From: DATADW01 sp963733905
GTDB taxonomy: Bacteria; Actinomycetota; Acidimicrobiia; Spongiisociales; DATADW01
Length of the DNA: 64,000 nucleotides
Reading direction: 5' to 3'
NCBI GenBank assembly: GCA_963733905.1
Contig: CAVTEU010000007.1
Location: forward strand, 620,001 to 684,000
Shown here: in pieces, positions 19,760-29,169 of the stretch
Layout: every line of letters begins with the position of its first letter
Numbering within the stretch: position 1 is the stretch's first letter
Translations under genes and position numbers: made by a program
The notes under the pieces: model-generated
What the model was told of the DNA's origin: nothing
Databases searched by the model: none
Seen by the model: only the letters and a program-made list of their open reading frames with translations

Positions 19760-21138
19760 CGGCTCCCGATCCAGGCGCCGCCTGCGAACCCGGTCCACCT
19801 CCCGGTGGAGACGACGCTCGACCGGTGCATCAAGTGCGGGATATGCGTCACGGTCTGCCCGGTGTCGGCGGTGACCGACCTGTTCCCCGGGCCGAAGTAC
19901 GAGGGACCCCAGGCCGCCACGGTTGCGCCAGCCCTCGAAAGCGGGTGCACCCCGGGCCGATCTCGAAAGCGGGCTCTGGGTGCGCACCGACGACCACGAC
20001 GGTCAACTCGTCCCCGACCACTCGGTCGACTACTGCAGCGGATGCCGGGCGTGCAACATGGCCTGCCCGACCGGGGTGAGGATCGCCGAGATCAACGCCA
20101 GGGCCCGCGCCGCCATGGTCGAGGGCTCGGAAATCGGTTGGCGGAAACGGCTCCGCAACAACCTCCTGGCCCGGCCGGAGTTGCTCGGTGGCGCCGGGTA
20201 CCCGGTGGGACGTCTGGTCAACGCAGCCTTCGAGAACAGGTTCGCCAGGGCGGTCGCCGATGTCTTGCTCGACATCGACCGGAGGGCGCCGCTGCCCCGC
20301 TACCAAGGGGAGCGTTTCGCCACCTGGCTCCGCAGCCACAAGCCGCCTCCGGCGACGCAGAGGAAGAGTGGCCTACTTCACCGGCTGCTCCACCGCCTGG
20401 TACGAGGCGCGGATCGGCCGGGCGGCGGTGGGCGTCCTCGAGCGGCTCGGGTTCGATGTGATCGTCCCCGAGCAGAACTGCTGCGGCCTGCCACTCCTCT
20501 CCAACGGCGAGTTCCCCGCGGCCCGCAAGTACCACCGCGGGAACGTCGAGAAGCTCATCGGGCTTCGCCGAGCGGGGGATCCCCATCGTCGGCACCTCGA
20601 CTTCGTGCACCTTGACCCTCAAGGAAGAGGCACCCGAGTTGCTCGATGCCTTCGCCCCCGATGAGACCGCGGTCGCCGCCGCCACCTACGACATCTGCGA
20701 GTTCATCGCCGGGTTGGTCGACCAGGGAGAGCTGACACTCGACCTGCTCCCCGTGCCCATGCGGCTCGGGTACCACCCTCCCTGCCAGTACCGGGCTCAC
20801 CGGATCGGTCTTCCGGCCCTCGACCTCCTGGAGATGGTGCCCGGTCTCGAGGTGGAGCTCAGCCCGGCGACGTGCTGCGGGATAGCGGGGACATACGGTT
20901 TCAAGACCGAGAAGTACGAGATCGCGCATGGCGGTGGGCGCCCCGCTGTTCTCCTTTGTCGAGGAGGTCGGCGGGCCCGGTGGCGATCTGCGACTCGGAG
21001 ACCTGCCGATGGCAGATAACCCATGGGACCGGGGTGCCGGCGGTTCACCCGATAGAGATCATCGCCGCCGCACTGGGGTTGGCCGTGGAGGACCCGTTGG
21101 CCAGTGCGCTGCGCGCCTCGGGGGTGGCCGAAGCCTGA
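19756..21138 (+). CDS. glpC: Glycerol-3-phosphate dehydrogenase, iron-sulfur subunit C (multiple frameshifts)
   Basis: Starts at ATG 19756. Breaks near 19795, 19925, 20365, 20570 and 20935 separate pieces that together give the GlpC layout. Two 4Fe-4S ferredoxin motifs, CIKCGICVTVCP and CSGCRACNMACP, come first. Two CCG domains follow: GCSTAWYEARIGRAAV with EQNCCGLPLL, and PCQYRAHRIGLPALDLL with CCGIAGTYGFK. The protein ends with CDSETCRWQI and HPIEIIAAALGL at stop 21138. GlpC anchors GlpAB to the membrane and delivers electrons to quinone. The operon order glpA-glpB-glpC is canonical. Confidence 0.8.
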
Positions 21139-21157
21139 CACTCGGCATCGATCCAGG

Positions 21158-21186
21158 TTGGACAACGATGCTCGACGGGATACTCT
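21158..21186 (+). promoter_or_regulatory. Sigma-70-type promoter for the lipoprotein operon
   Basis: TTGGAC (21158-21163), a 17-nt spacer and TACTCT (21181-21186) lie between the glpC stop and ATG 21201. Only 14 nt separate the -10 box from the start codon, so the untranslated leader would be very short. Confidence 0.5.
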
Positions 21187-21200
21187 TATGCCACCGGGTG

Positions 21201-21887
21201 ATGCGATTCGGCGCTTTGGCGCTGCTGTGTTGGCTGGTCGTCGCCTGCACCACGGGTGGCGCCGGCGGGAGCGCGCCCGAGACGACAGCCGCGCCGCAAG
21301 CCACTCCGACCACCTCGCAATCGCCCACCACCGCCGAGACCATGTCGCCGACGACGACACCCGCGCCGACGTCTACCGAGGCTCCGGCGACCACGATGCC
21401 CGCCACGACCACGACCGTCGAACCTGCCACCGAGACCACCGCCGAGGGGCCGGCGGCGCCCGAGCTCCGCAACAGGGGTGAGGACTTCGAGCGGATCACC
21501 CGATCGCTCAACGACTTCGGCGGCTGGCTCTACGAGCATCCCGACCCGGCGCTTGTCGAGCTGAGCTCGGTGCCGGGCTCCCCCGACTACGAGTGGTTCC
21601 AGCCGATCATCGATGAGTATGCCCGCGAGGGTTGGCGCGACCTGCCCGGGGGTAGGTCACGGGTGGTTCAGGTCGAGGTGGCGCAGCACGACGACTCGGA
21701 GGACCGTGCCCTGGTGGCGGTGCTCTCCGAATACGACGGATCGACCACGGTTGACGGGGAGGGAAACGTCGTGAAGGAAGAAGAAGGACGCGAGCCCACC
21801 TGGCATCTGTGGGATCTAAGGTTCTCACCCAGGCACGGATGGCGGGTCTTCGAGATCACCTTCCTGAGGGAGGGAGCGAGCGCATGA
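21201..21887 (+). CDS. Thr/Pro-rich lipoprotein, function unknown
   Basis: 228 residues from ATG 21201. The signal peptide ends in a lipobox (LLCWLVVACTT, Cys ~14). A ~65-residue low-complexity spacer of Thr, Pro, Ala and Glu follows and is probably an unstructured wall-crossing tether. The folded part (~90-228) starts RNRGEDFERITRSLNDFGGW, contains PGSPDYEWFQPIIDEYAREGW and ends with beta-type sequence (SRVVQVEVAQHDDSEDRALV, WHLWDLRFSPRHGWRV). The pattern suggests a small alpha+beta NTF2-like fold, but no family was recognised. The stop overlaps the next gene (ATGA), so the two are translationally coupled. Confidence 0.75.
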   Translation: MRFGALALLCWLVVACTTGGAGGSAPETTAAPQATPTTSQSPTTAETMSPTTTPAPTSTEAPATTMPATTTTVEPATETTAEGPAAPELRNRGEDFERITRSLNDFGGWLYEHPDPALVELSSVPGSPDYEWFQPIIDEYAREGWRDLPGGRSRVVQVEVAQHDDSEDRALVAVLSEYDGSTTVDGEGNVVKEEEGREPTWHLWDLRFSPRHGWRVFEITFLREGASA

Positions 21888-23086
21888 GACGGACACTCGT
21901 CCTCGTTGTCGCGCTTGGCATCGTCGCCATGGTTGCGGCGCCGGCACAAGCCGGGGACCGCTCTGGCACCGGCGGGCCGCCGGTCCGCGCCGGCGCGGTC
22001 TCCTATTTGAGCCCTCTCCACCTCGGGGGGATGGGGATCGTCGAGTCGGCGGGCACGGAGGCGAGCGGCACCGACTGGCGCGTCGGATGCTGGCAGGCAT
22101 GGGCGGCCGACTACAACTGGCGTGTAGAGCAGAACCGCAAGGCCGAGGAAGACGCGCAACAGGCGGCGGAGGATGCGGCAGACGATGCCGCCGACGATGA
22201 GCAGGCTCCGCCGACGACGGCACCACCCGAACCGGATCTGCCCTACCCCGACTACGGGACCAACCCGCTGCCCGGCGCCGGCTCGGCCCAACTCGACGAA
22301 GATGCCCGAGTACTGCGAGGGCGCCGGCTCGGTCATCCAGTCGCCCGACCTGGTGATCGACCAGTGCCCTTATGGGACCGCTTTCGCCGTTGTCGAGGAG
22401 TACAACGTGGGAGCCACCGCCGCTGGCCGCGGCAACGGCTCTGGGCGAGTTCGTGTGGTCGCCCACGGTGGACCTTCCCTCGTTCTGGCCGATCTTCGAT
22501 TTGCTCGAGGATGTGATCAACGAGGTCCTCTTCGGCCACTGCGTCGACATCTTCGTGGGTCAGAGCGACATCGCCGGGTTCGCCGAAGTGGTGCCCGAAC
22601 CCGATGCTCTCGATCAGCCCCCGCCGTGATTTCGGCGGGATCACGGGGATGGACACCTGGCTCTGGTACGACTTCTCGTCGCAGAGCAGCTATCTGGTGG
22701 AAGCATCGACCACGGTTGGCATCGGTGGTGTCGAGCCACTCAGCTTGACCGTCGACGCCCAGGCCTGGGTGGACCGGATCATGTGGGACCTCGACGGCGA
22801 CGGCGCCTGGGACCGCGAGATCGACCTCCCCGACACTTGGGACGGTCCGGCAACATCGTCGGCCTACCGCGCCGCAGGAGGCTCGGAGAGCGCCGAGGGT
22901 GCGGCCGCAACATGGGTGTACGAGACCAAGGGCACATACGGGGTGAGGATCGGGATGGTGTGGAGAGGCATCTACCGCTACTCGGGTATCGCCAACGCCC
23001 TCTACCCATACGACCCGGTCACCCGTGACGCCTCGATCGCCTACCCGGTGGCCGAGGTCCGCAGCCTGCTCCGCAACGACCCCTAG
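21884..23086 (+). CDS. Secreted protein of unknown function (frameshifted)
   Basis: Starts at ATG 21884, overlapping the upstream lipoprotein stop. The signal peptide is LVLVVALGIVAMVAAPAQAG. The mature part has CWQAWAADYNWRVEQN, an Ala/Asp/Glu-rich coiled stretch, and a Pro-rich linker. Breaks near 22300, 22410 and 22615 separate the remaining pieces: EYCEGAGSVIQSPDLVIDQC, LGEFVWSPTVDLPSFWPIFD, then TWLWYDFSSQSSYLVEAST and LTVDAQAWVDRIMWDLDGDG. The last region, with WDLDGDGAWDR and YRYSGIANALY, resembles a PKD-like beta sandwich. The joined length is ~400 residues. Together with the upstream lipoprotein it forms a cell-surface pair; no role can be assigned. Confidence 0.65.
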
Positions 23087-23098
23087 TCGGAAACCGCG

Positions 23099-23243
23099 AA
23101 CCCAGGGTTCGAATGGCAGCGCTGCGACGTTGCGGACCGACAGAACAGGGCCTGGATCGTCCACCCAGGGTTGACAGCTACTGCCGCGATACTACCGAAC
23201 CCAGGGTTGGAACCGTCGTCCTACGACTGCTCGAACCCGGGTT
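23099..23243. repeat. AACCCAGGGTT palindromic elements, cluster 2
   Basis: Cores lie at 23099-23109, 23163-23172 (first base changed), 23198-23208 and 23234-23243 (centre base missing). The 23163-23208 pair, read on the minus strand, has the same interior as the other copies (GTAGT..., GTAGCTG). The cluster sits between the converging ends of the secreted-protein gene and dhaM and overlaps the last ~17 codons of dhaM, supplying its RFQPWVR tail and stop. Confidence 0.8.
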
Positions 23244-25780
23244 GGCCGTTCGGCGAGCAACTCCCGCACCTCGGTGGCGCTGGCGAGGGTGAGTGCCTCC
23301 TGAGCGGTGCGGGTGGCGGTGGCGGTGTCCACCTGGCGCACCGCTGCCTTCACTAGCGGGATCGCCGGCGGGCTCATCGACAACTCGGTCACGCCAAGCC
23401 CGATCAGCAATGGCGTCGCCAACGGGTCACCCGCCATCTCACCGCAGACCCCAACCCATCTTCCGTGCTCCTTGGCACCCTCAACCGTCGCGGCGATGAG
23501 CCGCAACACCGCGGGGTGGAGGGGGTCGTTGAGCGCCCCCAACGCCGGGTTGCCCCGTTCCGCCGCCATGGCGTACTGGGTGAGGTCGTTGGTCCCGATC
23601 GAGAAGAAGTCGACCACCTCGGCCAAACGTCCCGCGGTGAGGGCGGCGGAAGGGACCTCGATCATCACCCCCACCTCGACCCGATCGGGCACCTTCTGGC
23701 CCTCGGCGGCGAGAGCCTCACGAACCCGGTCGACCGCATCCCGCGCCGCTCGCGCCTCGGCGGCGTCGGCGACCATGGGGAACATCACCCGAAGCGGGTG
23801 GTCGGCTGCGACTCGGACCGCCGCCCGCAGCTGCGGTTCGAGCAGGTCTGGCTCATTGAGTTGGAGACGCACTCCGCGCACCCCGAGGAAGGGGTTCGCC
23901 TCCTCGGGTCGGGCCAGGTAAGGCAGCGGCTTGTCACCGCCCACGTCGAGGGTCCGCAGGATCACTGGCAGCCCACCCATCGCCACGGCCACCGCCCGGT
24001 ACACCGCCTCTTGGTCGTCTTCGCTGGGTGGCGTGGCACGGTCGAGGAACAGGAACTCGGTCCGGAGCAACCCCACGCCCTCCGCCCCCGCCTCGACCGC
24101 GGCAGCGGCGTCCTCCACGGATCCGACGTTGGCCGCCACCTCGATCCGGTCACCGTCGGCCGTCACCGCCGGTTGCGACGCTTCACGTCGGGCGGCGTCG
24201 ACCGCCTCGGCGCGGCTGGCCGCCTTGTCCTGGAACTCGTGCGCCACCTCGTCTGTTGGATCGACCACCACCAGACCGGCGTCTCCGTCCACCACCACCG
24301 TGGTGCCGTCCTCTACGGCGAGCAACCCCGGGCCGAGGGCGACCACCGCCGGTATCCCCAGTGCCCGGGCCAGGATGGCGCTGTGCGAGGTTGGGCCTCC
24401 GGCGGCACAGGCCAGCCCACGGACCAGCGTTCGGTCGAGCGCAGCCGTCTCCCCCGGGGTCAACTCGTTGGCCACGACCACCCCGGGCGCGGTCAGTCGG
24501 ACTTCGATGTCCACACCCGCCAGCCGGGCGAGCACCTGACGGCCCACGGCATCGACGTCGTCGGCCCTGGCCGCCATGTAGGGATCATCGAGGGTCCTCC
24601 ACGAGCCAGCCATCGTGCCGACTGCTCCGGCCCACGCCGTGGCGGCCGCTGCCCCGCCCTCGATGGCGGTCCGCACCGGTCCGAGCAGTTCCTCGTCCTC
24701 GAGGATCAGCCTGTGGGCGTCGAATATGGCCGCCTCATCCGCCGCCCCGGTGGCGGCCACTCGGGCCGCGCTGGCGGTGATGTCTGCGCTGGCTGCTTCG
24801 ATGGCGACTTCGAGCGACTTCAGTTCCTCGTCGGGGCTTCCAGTCGGCCCCGTCGGCATGGGGATGTCGGCCACTTCGAGCCGGCGGGCCGGCCCGATGG
24901 CGATCCCCGGTGAGGCAGGGACACCCCGGAGCGGTGCCCCCTCGGTCTGAACCGGAGCCTCCGAGCGCAATGCGGCGGGTGGCGGTCCGTGATCGCCGAA
25001 GTCGTCGTCGGCGAGCTGCTGTAGCGCGGCGAGGACTCCACTCGAGCCGGGACCGACTGCGGTGACCTCGATCTCGTCGCCCTGGCGGACGCCGAGCATG
25101 GCGATCGCGTTGAGGCTCTTGCCCGATGCCGGGCCCTTGCCGTTGCGGAGATTGGTGACCTCGACCCGGGCGTCGTGCTCGCCCACCGTCTGCACAAAAC
25201 GCGCCGCCGGCCTGGCATGGAGGCCAAGCGGGTTGCCGACCTTGAGGCGGAGTCGCAAGCCACCGCTCGGCTCCGCCGCCTCCCGCTCGCCCGGGCCCGG
25301 TGCCCGGACCTCTTTCCCTGGGAACGGGATCAGTGCCTGCTCAGCGGGGTCCTGGTCAGCGGAGTCCTGGTCGGGTGCCAACTGCGCCTCCTTGGGACCG
25401 AGTGCCGCTGCCGCCTCGGACGCCGCCTCCTCGAGCGTCGACCCGAGCCGGGCCTGGACCACCGCAGCCACGGCGCCCTCGACCATAGGCGCCGCCGAGA
25501 GAAGCACTTTCTCCCTTTGCTCAGGGGTGAGCATCTCCAGCGCCATGTCGGTTGAGAGGAGCGCGCTCCCCAGGTCCATGAGAACCAGGACGCCGTCCTC
25601 CGACCAGGCCTCCTCGATGGCCGCCATCACCCGGACCGCGTCGGTCCCTATCGGGTTGCCGGGCTCGTCGAGGCCCCCGGCGGTGACCACCTTGACCTCG
25701 CCGCCGCCCATCTCCCGGGCAAGCTCAGCAACCCCCTCTGCGAGGGTATGGCTGTGCGAGACGATGACGACGCCGATCAT
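23192..25780 (-). CDS. dhaM: DhaM-HPr-Enzyme I fusion, phosphoryl donor for dihydroxyacetone kinase
   Basis: 862 residues with three phosphotransfer modules. Residues 1-~130 are the EIIA-Dha domain (VVIVSHSHTLAEG with the active His near position 9; MDLGSALLSTDMALEML). Residues ~170-260 are HPr (GNPLGLHARPAARFV, active His in LHARP). From ~290 a complete Enzyme I follows: phospho-His in GGPTSHSAILARALGIPAVV, GAEGVGLLRTEFLF, the PEP-barrel segment SIGTNDLTQYAMAAER and the catalytic Cys in GVCGEMAGDP. The protein can therefore take phosphate from PEP and pass it to DhaL without other PTS proteins. It ends the glpF-dhaK-dhaL-glpK-dhaM run. The last residues read through a palindromic repeat, so the true end may be slightly shorter. 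Confidence 0.93.
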   Translation of the reverse strand: MIGVVIVSHSHTLAEGVAELAREMGGGEVKVVTAGGLDEPGNPIGTDAVRVMAAIEEAWSEDGVLVLMDLGSALLSTDMALEMLTPEQREKVLLSAAPMVEGAVAAVVQARLGSTLEEAASEAAAALGPKEAQLAPDQDSADQDPAEQALIPFPGKEVRAPGPGEREAAEPSGGLRLRLKVGNPLGLHARPAARFVQTVGEHDARVEVTNLRNGKGPASGKSLNAIAMLGVRQGDEIEVTAVGPGSSGVLAALQQLADDDFGDHGPPPAALRSEAPVQTEGAPLRGVPASPGIAIGPARRLEVADIPMPTGPTGSPDEELKSLEVAIEAASADITASAARVAATGAADEAAIFDAHRLILEDEELLGPVRTAIEGGAAAATAWAGAVGTMAGSWRTLDDPYMAARADDVDAVGRQVLARLAGVDIEVRLTAPGVVVANELTPGETAALDRTLVRGLACAAGGPTSHSAILARALGIPAVVALGPGLLAVEDGTTVVVDGDAGLVVVDPTDEVAHEFQDKAASRAEAVDAARREASQPAVTADGDRIEVAANVGSVEDAAAAVEAGAEGVGLLRTEFLFLDRATPPSEDDQEAVYRAVAVAMGGLPVILRTLDVGGDKPLPYLARPEEANPFLGVRGVRLQLNEPDLLEPQLRAAVRVAADHPLRVMFPMVADAAEARAARDAVDRVREALAAEGQKVPDRVEVGVMIEVPSAALTAGRLAEVVDFFSIGTNDLTQYAMAAERGNPALGALNDPLHPAVLRLIAATVEGAKEHGRWVGVCGEMAGDPLATPLLIGLGVTELSMSPPAIPLVKAAVRQVDTATATRTAQEALTLASATEVRELLAERPTRVRAVVGRRFQPWVR

Positions 25781-25802
25781 GCGTACATGGGTAGTGGGTA
25801 AT

Positions 25803-25834
25803 GGGTAGTGAGCGATCGGTTCAGCTCACTACCC
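25803..25834 (-). terminator. Inverted repeat between glpK and dhaM
   Basis: GGGTAGTGAGC and GCTCACTACCC form a perfect 11-bp stem with a 10-nt loop. The left arm is part of a short direct repeat (GGGTAGT/GGGTAAT from 25787). It lies 38 nt past the glpK stop and before the dhaM start, and may terminate or attenuate transcription into dhaM. Confidence 0.5.
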
Positions 25835-25871
25835 AGACGCATCCCAGGACCCATACCGTGGGCGGCCCTGC

Positions 25872-27368
25872 TCACTCGACCCAGTCGAAGGTGCGGGTGA
25901 CAGCCTTCTTCCAGGAGGCGTACTCGCTCTCCCGCTTATCCGCGTCCATCTGCGGGGTCCATTCCTTGTCCTTGACCCAGTTCTCACGCAGGTCGTCGAC
26001 CTGCGCCCAGAACCCTGTGGCGAGCCCGGCGGCGTATGCCGCACCCAGCGATGTCGTCTCCGGCACCGCGGGACGGATCACCGGGACGCCAAGGACGTCG
26101 GCCTGGAACTGCATGAGCAGGTCGTTGCCCACCATCCCGCCGTCGACCTTGAGCTCGGTGAGCTCGACCCCAGAGTCCTTGTTCATGGCGTCGAGGACTT
26201 CACGGGTCTGCCACGCAGTCGCCTCGAGCGCCGCCCGGGCGAAGTGGCCCTTGTTGATGTACCGGGTGAGGCCGGCGAACACGCCGCGGGCGTCCGACTT
26301 CCAGTAGGGGGCGAAGAGCCCGGAGAAGGCGGGGACGATGTACATCCCGCCGTTGTCCTCGACCGTCTTGGCCAGAGCCTCGACGTCGGCGGAGCTCTCG
26401 ATCATCCCCAGGTTGTCGCGCAGCCACTGCACGAGTGCACCGGTGATGGCGATCGAGCCCTCGAGGGCGAACACCGCGTCCTGGTCGCCGATCTTGTAGC
26501 AGGTCGTGGTCAGCAGCCCGCTCTTCGATGGGACCAACTCCGTGCCGGTGTTGAGCAACATGAAGTTGCCCGTCCCGTACGTGTTCTTGGCGTTGCCCAC
26601 GTCGAAGCAGGTCTGGCCGAACGTGGCCGCCTGCTGGTCGCCGAGGTCGCCCGCCACCGGGATACCGCCAAGCGTTCCCTTCGCCTCACCGTATACCTCG
26701 GCCGAGGAGCGGATCTCGGGAAGCACCGAGCGGGGCACGCCCATCGTGCTGAGGATCTCGTCGTCCCAATCGAGGGTGTGGAGGTCCATCAGCATCGTCC
26801 GGCTGGCGTTGGTGACATCTGTGATGTGCACCCCGCCGTCGGTGCCGCCGGTCAGGTTCCAGATCACCCAGGTGTCCATGTTCCCGAAGGCGAGGTCGCC
26901 CGCCTCCGCCCTGCCCCTGGCGCCCTCGACGTTGTCGAGGATCCAGCGGATCTTCGGCCCCGAGAAGTAGGTGGCCAGCGGGAGGCCGACCTTGTCGCGG
27001 AACCGGTCCTGCCCGCCGTCGGCCGCCAACTCGTTACAGATCTTGTCGGTGCGGGTGTCCTGCCAGACGATTGCGTTGTAAACCGGCTCGCCGGTGTTTC
27101 GATCCCAGACCACCGCAGTTTCGCGCTGGTTGGTGACACCCACGGCGGCAAGGTCGGAGGCGCTGATGCCGGTCTTTTCGAGGGCGCCGTCGATCACCTC
27201 TTGCGTCCGGTTCCAGACTTCTTTCGGGTCGTGTTCCACCCACCCCGGCTTGGGGTAGATCTGCTCGTGCTCCTTCTGGTCGATCCCGATCACCTTCCCG
27301 CCGTGATCGAAGATCATGAACCGGGTGCTCGTGGTCCCCTGGTCGACAGCAGCTGCGTACTGCGCCAT
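25872..27368 (-). CDS. glpK: Glycerol kinase
   Basis: 498 residues, typical length. FGGY-family features: AAVDQGTTSTRFMIFDHGG (ATP loop), TNQRETAVVWDRNTGEP, IVWQDTRT, the substrate-binding DVTNASRTMLMDL, GDQQAATFGQ, YGTGNFMLLNTG and KVDGGMVGNDLLMQFQAD. It phosphorylates glycerol to sn-glycerol-3-phosphate, the substrate of GlpABC. The start is ATG 27368 with GGGAGGAGA upstream. It sits between dhaL and dhaM in one direction, so the GlpK and dihydroxyacetone kinase routes are co-expressed. Confidence 0.95.
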   Translation of the reverse strand: MAQYAAAVDQGTTSTRFMIFDHGGKVIGIDQKEHEQIYPKPGWVEHDPKEVWNRTQEVIDGALEKTGISASDLAAVGVTNQRETAVVWDRNTGEPVYNAIVWQDTRTDKICNELAADGGQDRFRDKVGLPLATYFSGPKIRWILDNVEGARGRAEAGDLAFGNMDTWVIWNLTGGTDGGVHITDVTNASRTMLMDLHTLDWDDEILSTMGVPRSVLPEIRSSAEVYGEAKGTLGGIPVAGDLGDQQAATFGQTCFDVGNAKNTYGTGNFMLLNTGTELVPSKSGLLTTTCYKIGDQDAVFALEGSIAITGALVQWLRDNLGMIESSADVEALAKTVEDNGGMYIVPAFSGLFAPYWKSDARGVFAGLTRYINKGHFARAALEATAWQTREVLDAMNKDSGVELTELKVDGGMVGNDLLMQFQADVLGVPVIRPAVPETTSLGAAYAAGLATGFWAQVDDLRENWVKDKEWTPQMDADKRESEYASWKKAVTRTFDWVE

Positions 27369-27429
27369 CCGTCTCTCCTCCCTTGGGGGGCGGACTCCGC
27401 CACCCGCCCGTGTCGTGGTTACTCCGCCG

Positions 27430-28089
27430 TCAGTCTTGCCCGTTTGCGGCGAGCGTGTCGGCTGCGGTCCGCATCAACAGGTGTGACGAGGTGGCCCCCG
27501 GGTCCTGGTGCCCGGCGCTCCGCTCGCCCAGGTAGCTGGCGCGCCCCTTGCGGGCCACGAGCGGAATGGTCGCCTCCATGCCTTGGGCGGCCGCATCGGC
27601 GGCCCTGGTCAGCCCGTCTCCCAGGTCTGCGCCTTCTCCCGCAGCCGCTTCGAGGGCCTCTACCGCCGGGACTAGGGCATCGAGCATCGTCTTGTCACCG
27701 AGCTCGGCCTTGCCCCGCGCCGTGACTCCGCTCACCGCGGCGCGCACCGCCCCGGCCCACTCCTCCAAGGTCGCGCTCTCCTTGCCGGCCAATGGGCCGG
27801 CGAGCTGGAGGAAGAAGGTGCCGTAGAGCGGACCGCTGGCACCCCCCACTTTGGACACCATCGCCATCCCGACCGTCTTCAGAGCCGCCCCGATGTCATC
27901 GGGCGGGCTCGCCTCGAGACGCTCCAGTGCGGCCTTCATCCCCCGGTTCATGTTGATCCCGTGGTCGGCATCACCGATCGCCGAGTCGAGCCTGGTGAGG
28001 TAGTCCTTGTTCTCGGCGACGGTGGCGGCGAAGCCGTCGATCCAGGCGAGGACCGCCTGGAGGGTGATGACCTCTCCGCCACCTGCCAT
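27430..28089 (-). CDS. dhaL: Dihydroxyacetone kinase, ADP-binding subunit DhaL
   Basis: 219 residues. The Mg-ADP site signature is present: LDSAIGDADHGINMNRGM, then VGGASGPLYGTFFLQ, KAELGDKTMLDALVPAVEAL and RKGRASYLGERSAGHQDPGA. DhaL holds a permanently bound ADP that is rephosphorylated by DhaM and transfers phosphate to dihydroxyacetone bound on DhaK. The start ATG 28089 shares its last base with the dhaK stop (TGATG), so the two are coupled. A paralogue lies at 30913-31560. Confidence 0.93.
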   Translation of the reverse strand: MAGGGEVITLQAVLAWIDGFAATVAENKDYLTRLDSAIGDADHGINMNRGMKAALERLEASPPDDIGAALKTVGMAMVSKVGGASGPLYGTFFLQLAGPLAGKESATLEEWAGAVRAAVSGVTARGKAELGDKTMLDALVPAVEALEAAAGEGADLGDGLTRAADAAAQGMEATIPLVARKGRASYLGERSAGHQDPGATSSHLLMRTAADTLAANGQD

Positions 28090-29090
28090 CAAACGCCCCA
28101 GCGGAGGCCCGGTGTGTTCACCGGGGCATCCCACAGCCGGGTCAGCTCGTCGTCGAGTTTGAGCAGCGTTATCGAGCAGCCCTGCATCTCGAGCGATGTG
28201 ATGTATGGACCGATCAGGTTGCGGCTGACGGTGATTCCCCGACCGTCGAGCAACTTGACCAGGTCGTTGTACACCACGTAGAGCTCGATCAGCGGCGTCC
28301 CGCCCATACCGTTGACGAAGGCGAGGACGTTGTCGCCCGAGTTGAACGGCAGGTCCTCAACGATGGGGGTGGCCATCATCTCGACCACCTCTGACGAGGA
28401 CGCCACCGGCTTGCGCTCCCGCCCCGGCTCACCGTGGATGCCGATCCCGATCTCCATCTCGTCGTCACCCAATTCGAAGGTGGGCTGCCCTGCGGCGGGC
28501 ACCGTGCACGACGTCAGCGCCATCCCCATGGAGCGCCCGTTGGCGTTGACCTTCCTGCAGAGGTCGGCCACTTCCTGGAGCGAACGCCCCTCCTCGGCGG
28601 CGGCGCCGCAGATCTTCTCGACGAGCACCGTGGTGCCGACCCCACGCCTCCCCGCCGTATAAAGGCTGTCTTGCACGGCGACGTCGTCGTCGATGACCAC
28701 CGCCTCGACCTCGGTGCCGCCTTCCTTGGCGAGATCGGCGGCCATTTCGAAGTTGAGCACGTCGCCCGTGTAGTTCTTGACGATGTGGAGCACTCCGGCG
28801 CCCCCGTCCACCGCCTTGGTGGCTGCTTCCATCTGATCCGGGGTCGGCGAGGTGAACACCTCGCCGGGGCAAGCCGCATCGAGCATCCCCATGCCGACGA
28901 ACCCGCCGTGCATCGGCTCGTGGCCGGAGCCGCCACCGGAGACGAGCCCCACCTTGCCCTGTATTGGCGCATCGGCACGGACCACCATCGCCGGGTCGTA
29001 CTCGACCCTGATGAGGTCGGAGTGGGCGGCCGCCATCCCCTCCAGCGCTTCCCGTACGACGTCGTCTACCTCGTTGATGAGCTTCTTCAT
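28089..29090 (-). CDS. dhaK: Dihydroxyacetone kinase, substrate-binding subunit DhaK
   Basis: 333 residues. GLVSGGGSGHEPMHGGFVG forms the substrate site, and the histidine that covalently binds dihydroxyacetone is in EIGIGIHGEPGRERK. Other family blocks are IVKNYTGDVLNFEMAADLA and VNGMGGTPLIELYVV. ATG 29090 was chosen because GGAGG ends 5 nt upstream; the alternative GTG would overlap that site. It works with DhaL and DhaM to make dihydroxyacetone phosphate in the cytoplasm. Confidence 0.94.
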   Translation of the reverse strand: MKKLINEVDDVVREALEGMAAAHSDLIRVEYDPAMVVRADAPIQGKVGLVSGGGSGHEPMHGGFVGMGMLDAACPGEVFTSPTPDQMEAATKAVDGGAGVLHIVKNYTGDVLNFEMAADLAKEGGTEVEAVVIDDDVAVQDSLYTAGRRGVGTTVLVEKICGAAAEEGRSLQEVADLCRKVNANGRSMGMALTSCTVPAAGQPTFELGDDEMEIGIGIHGEPGRERKPVASSSEVVEMMATPIVEDLPFNSGDNVLAFVNGMGGTPLIELYVVYNDLVKLLDGRGITVSRNLIGPYITSLEMQGCSITLLKLDDELTRLWDAPVNTPGLRWGV

Positions 29091-29169
29091 CGACACCTCC
29101 GCCGCTCCGGGCGGGCCAAACGCCCGCCCGGTCCATCACGCATCTTTTCGCCTAGTGGTTCCTGCCGGC

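Noticed and set aside
23099..23243. CRISPR array or tRNA remnant (GGGTTCGAA resembles a T arm)
   Set aside because: Spacing is irregular, the core is a palindrome with inverted copies, and no acceptor or anticodon arms or cas genes are present.
26244..27725. 493-residue ORF antisense to glpK
   Set aside because: Shadow frame in high-GC DNA; glpK and dhaL on the minus strand explain the region.
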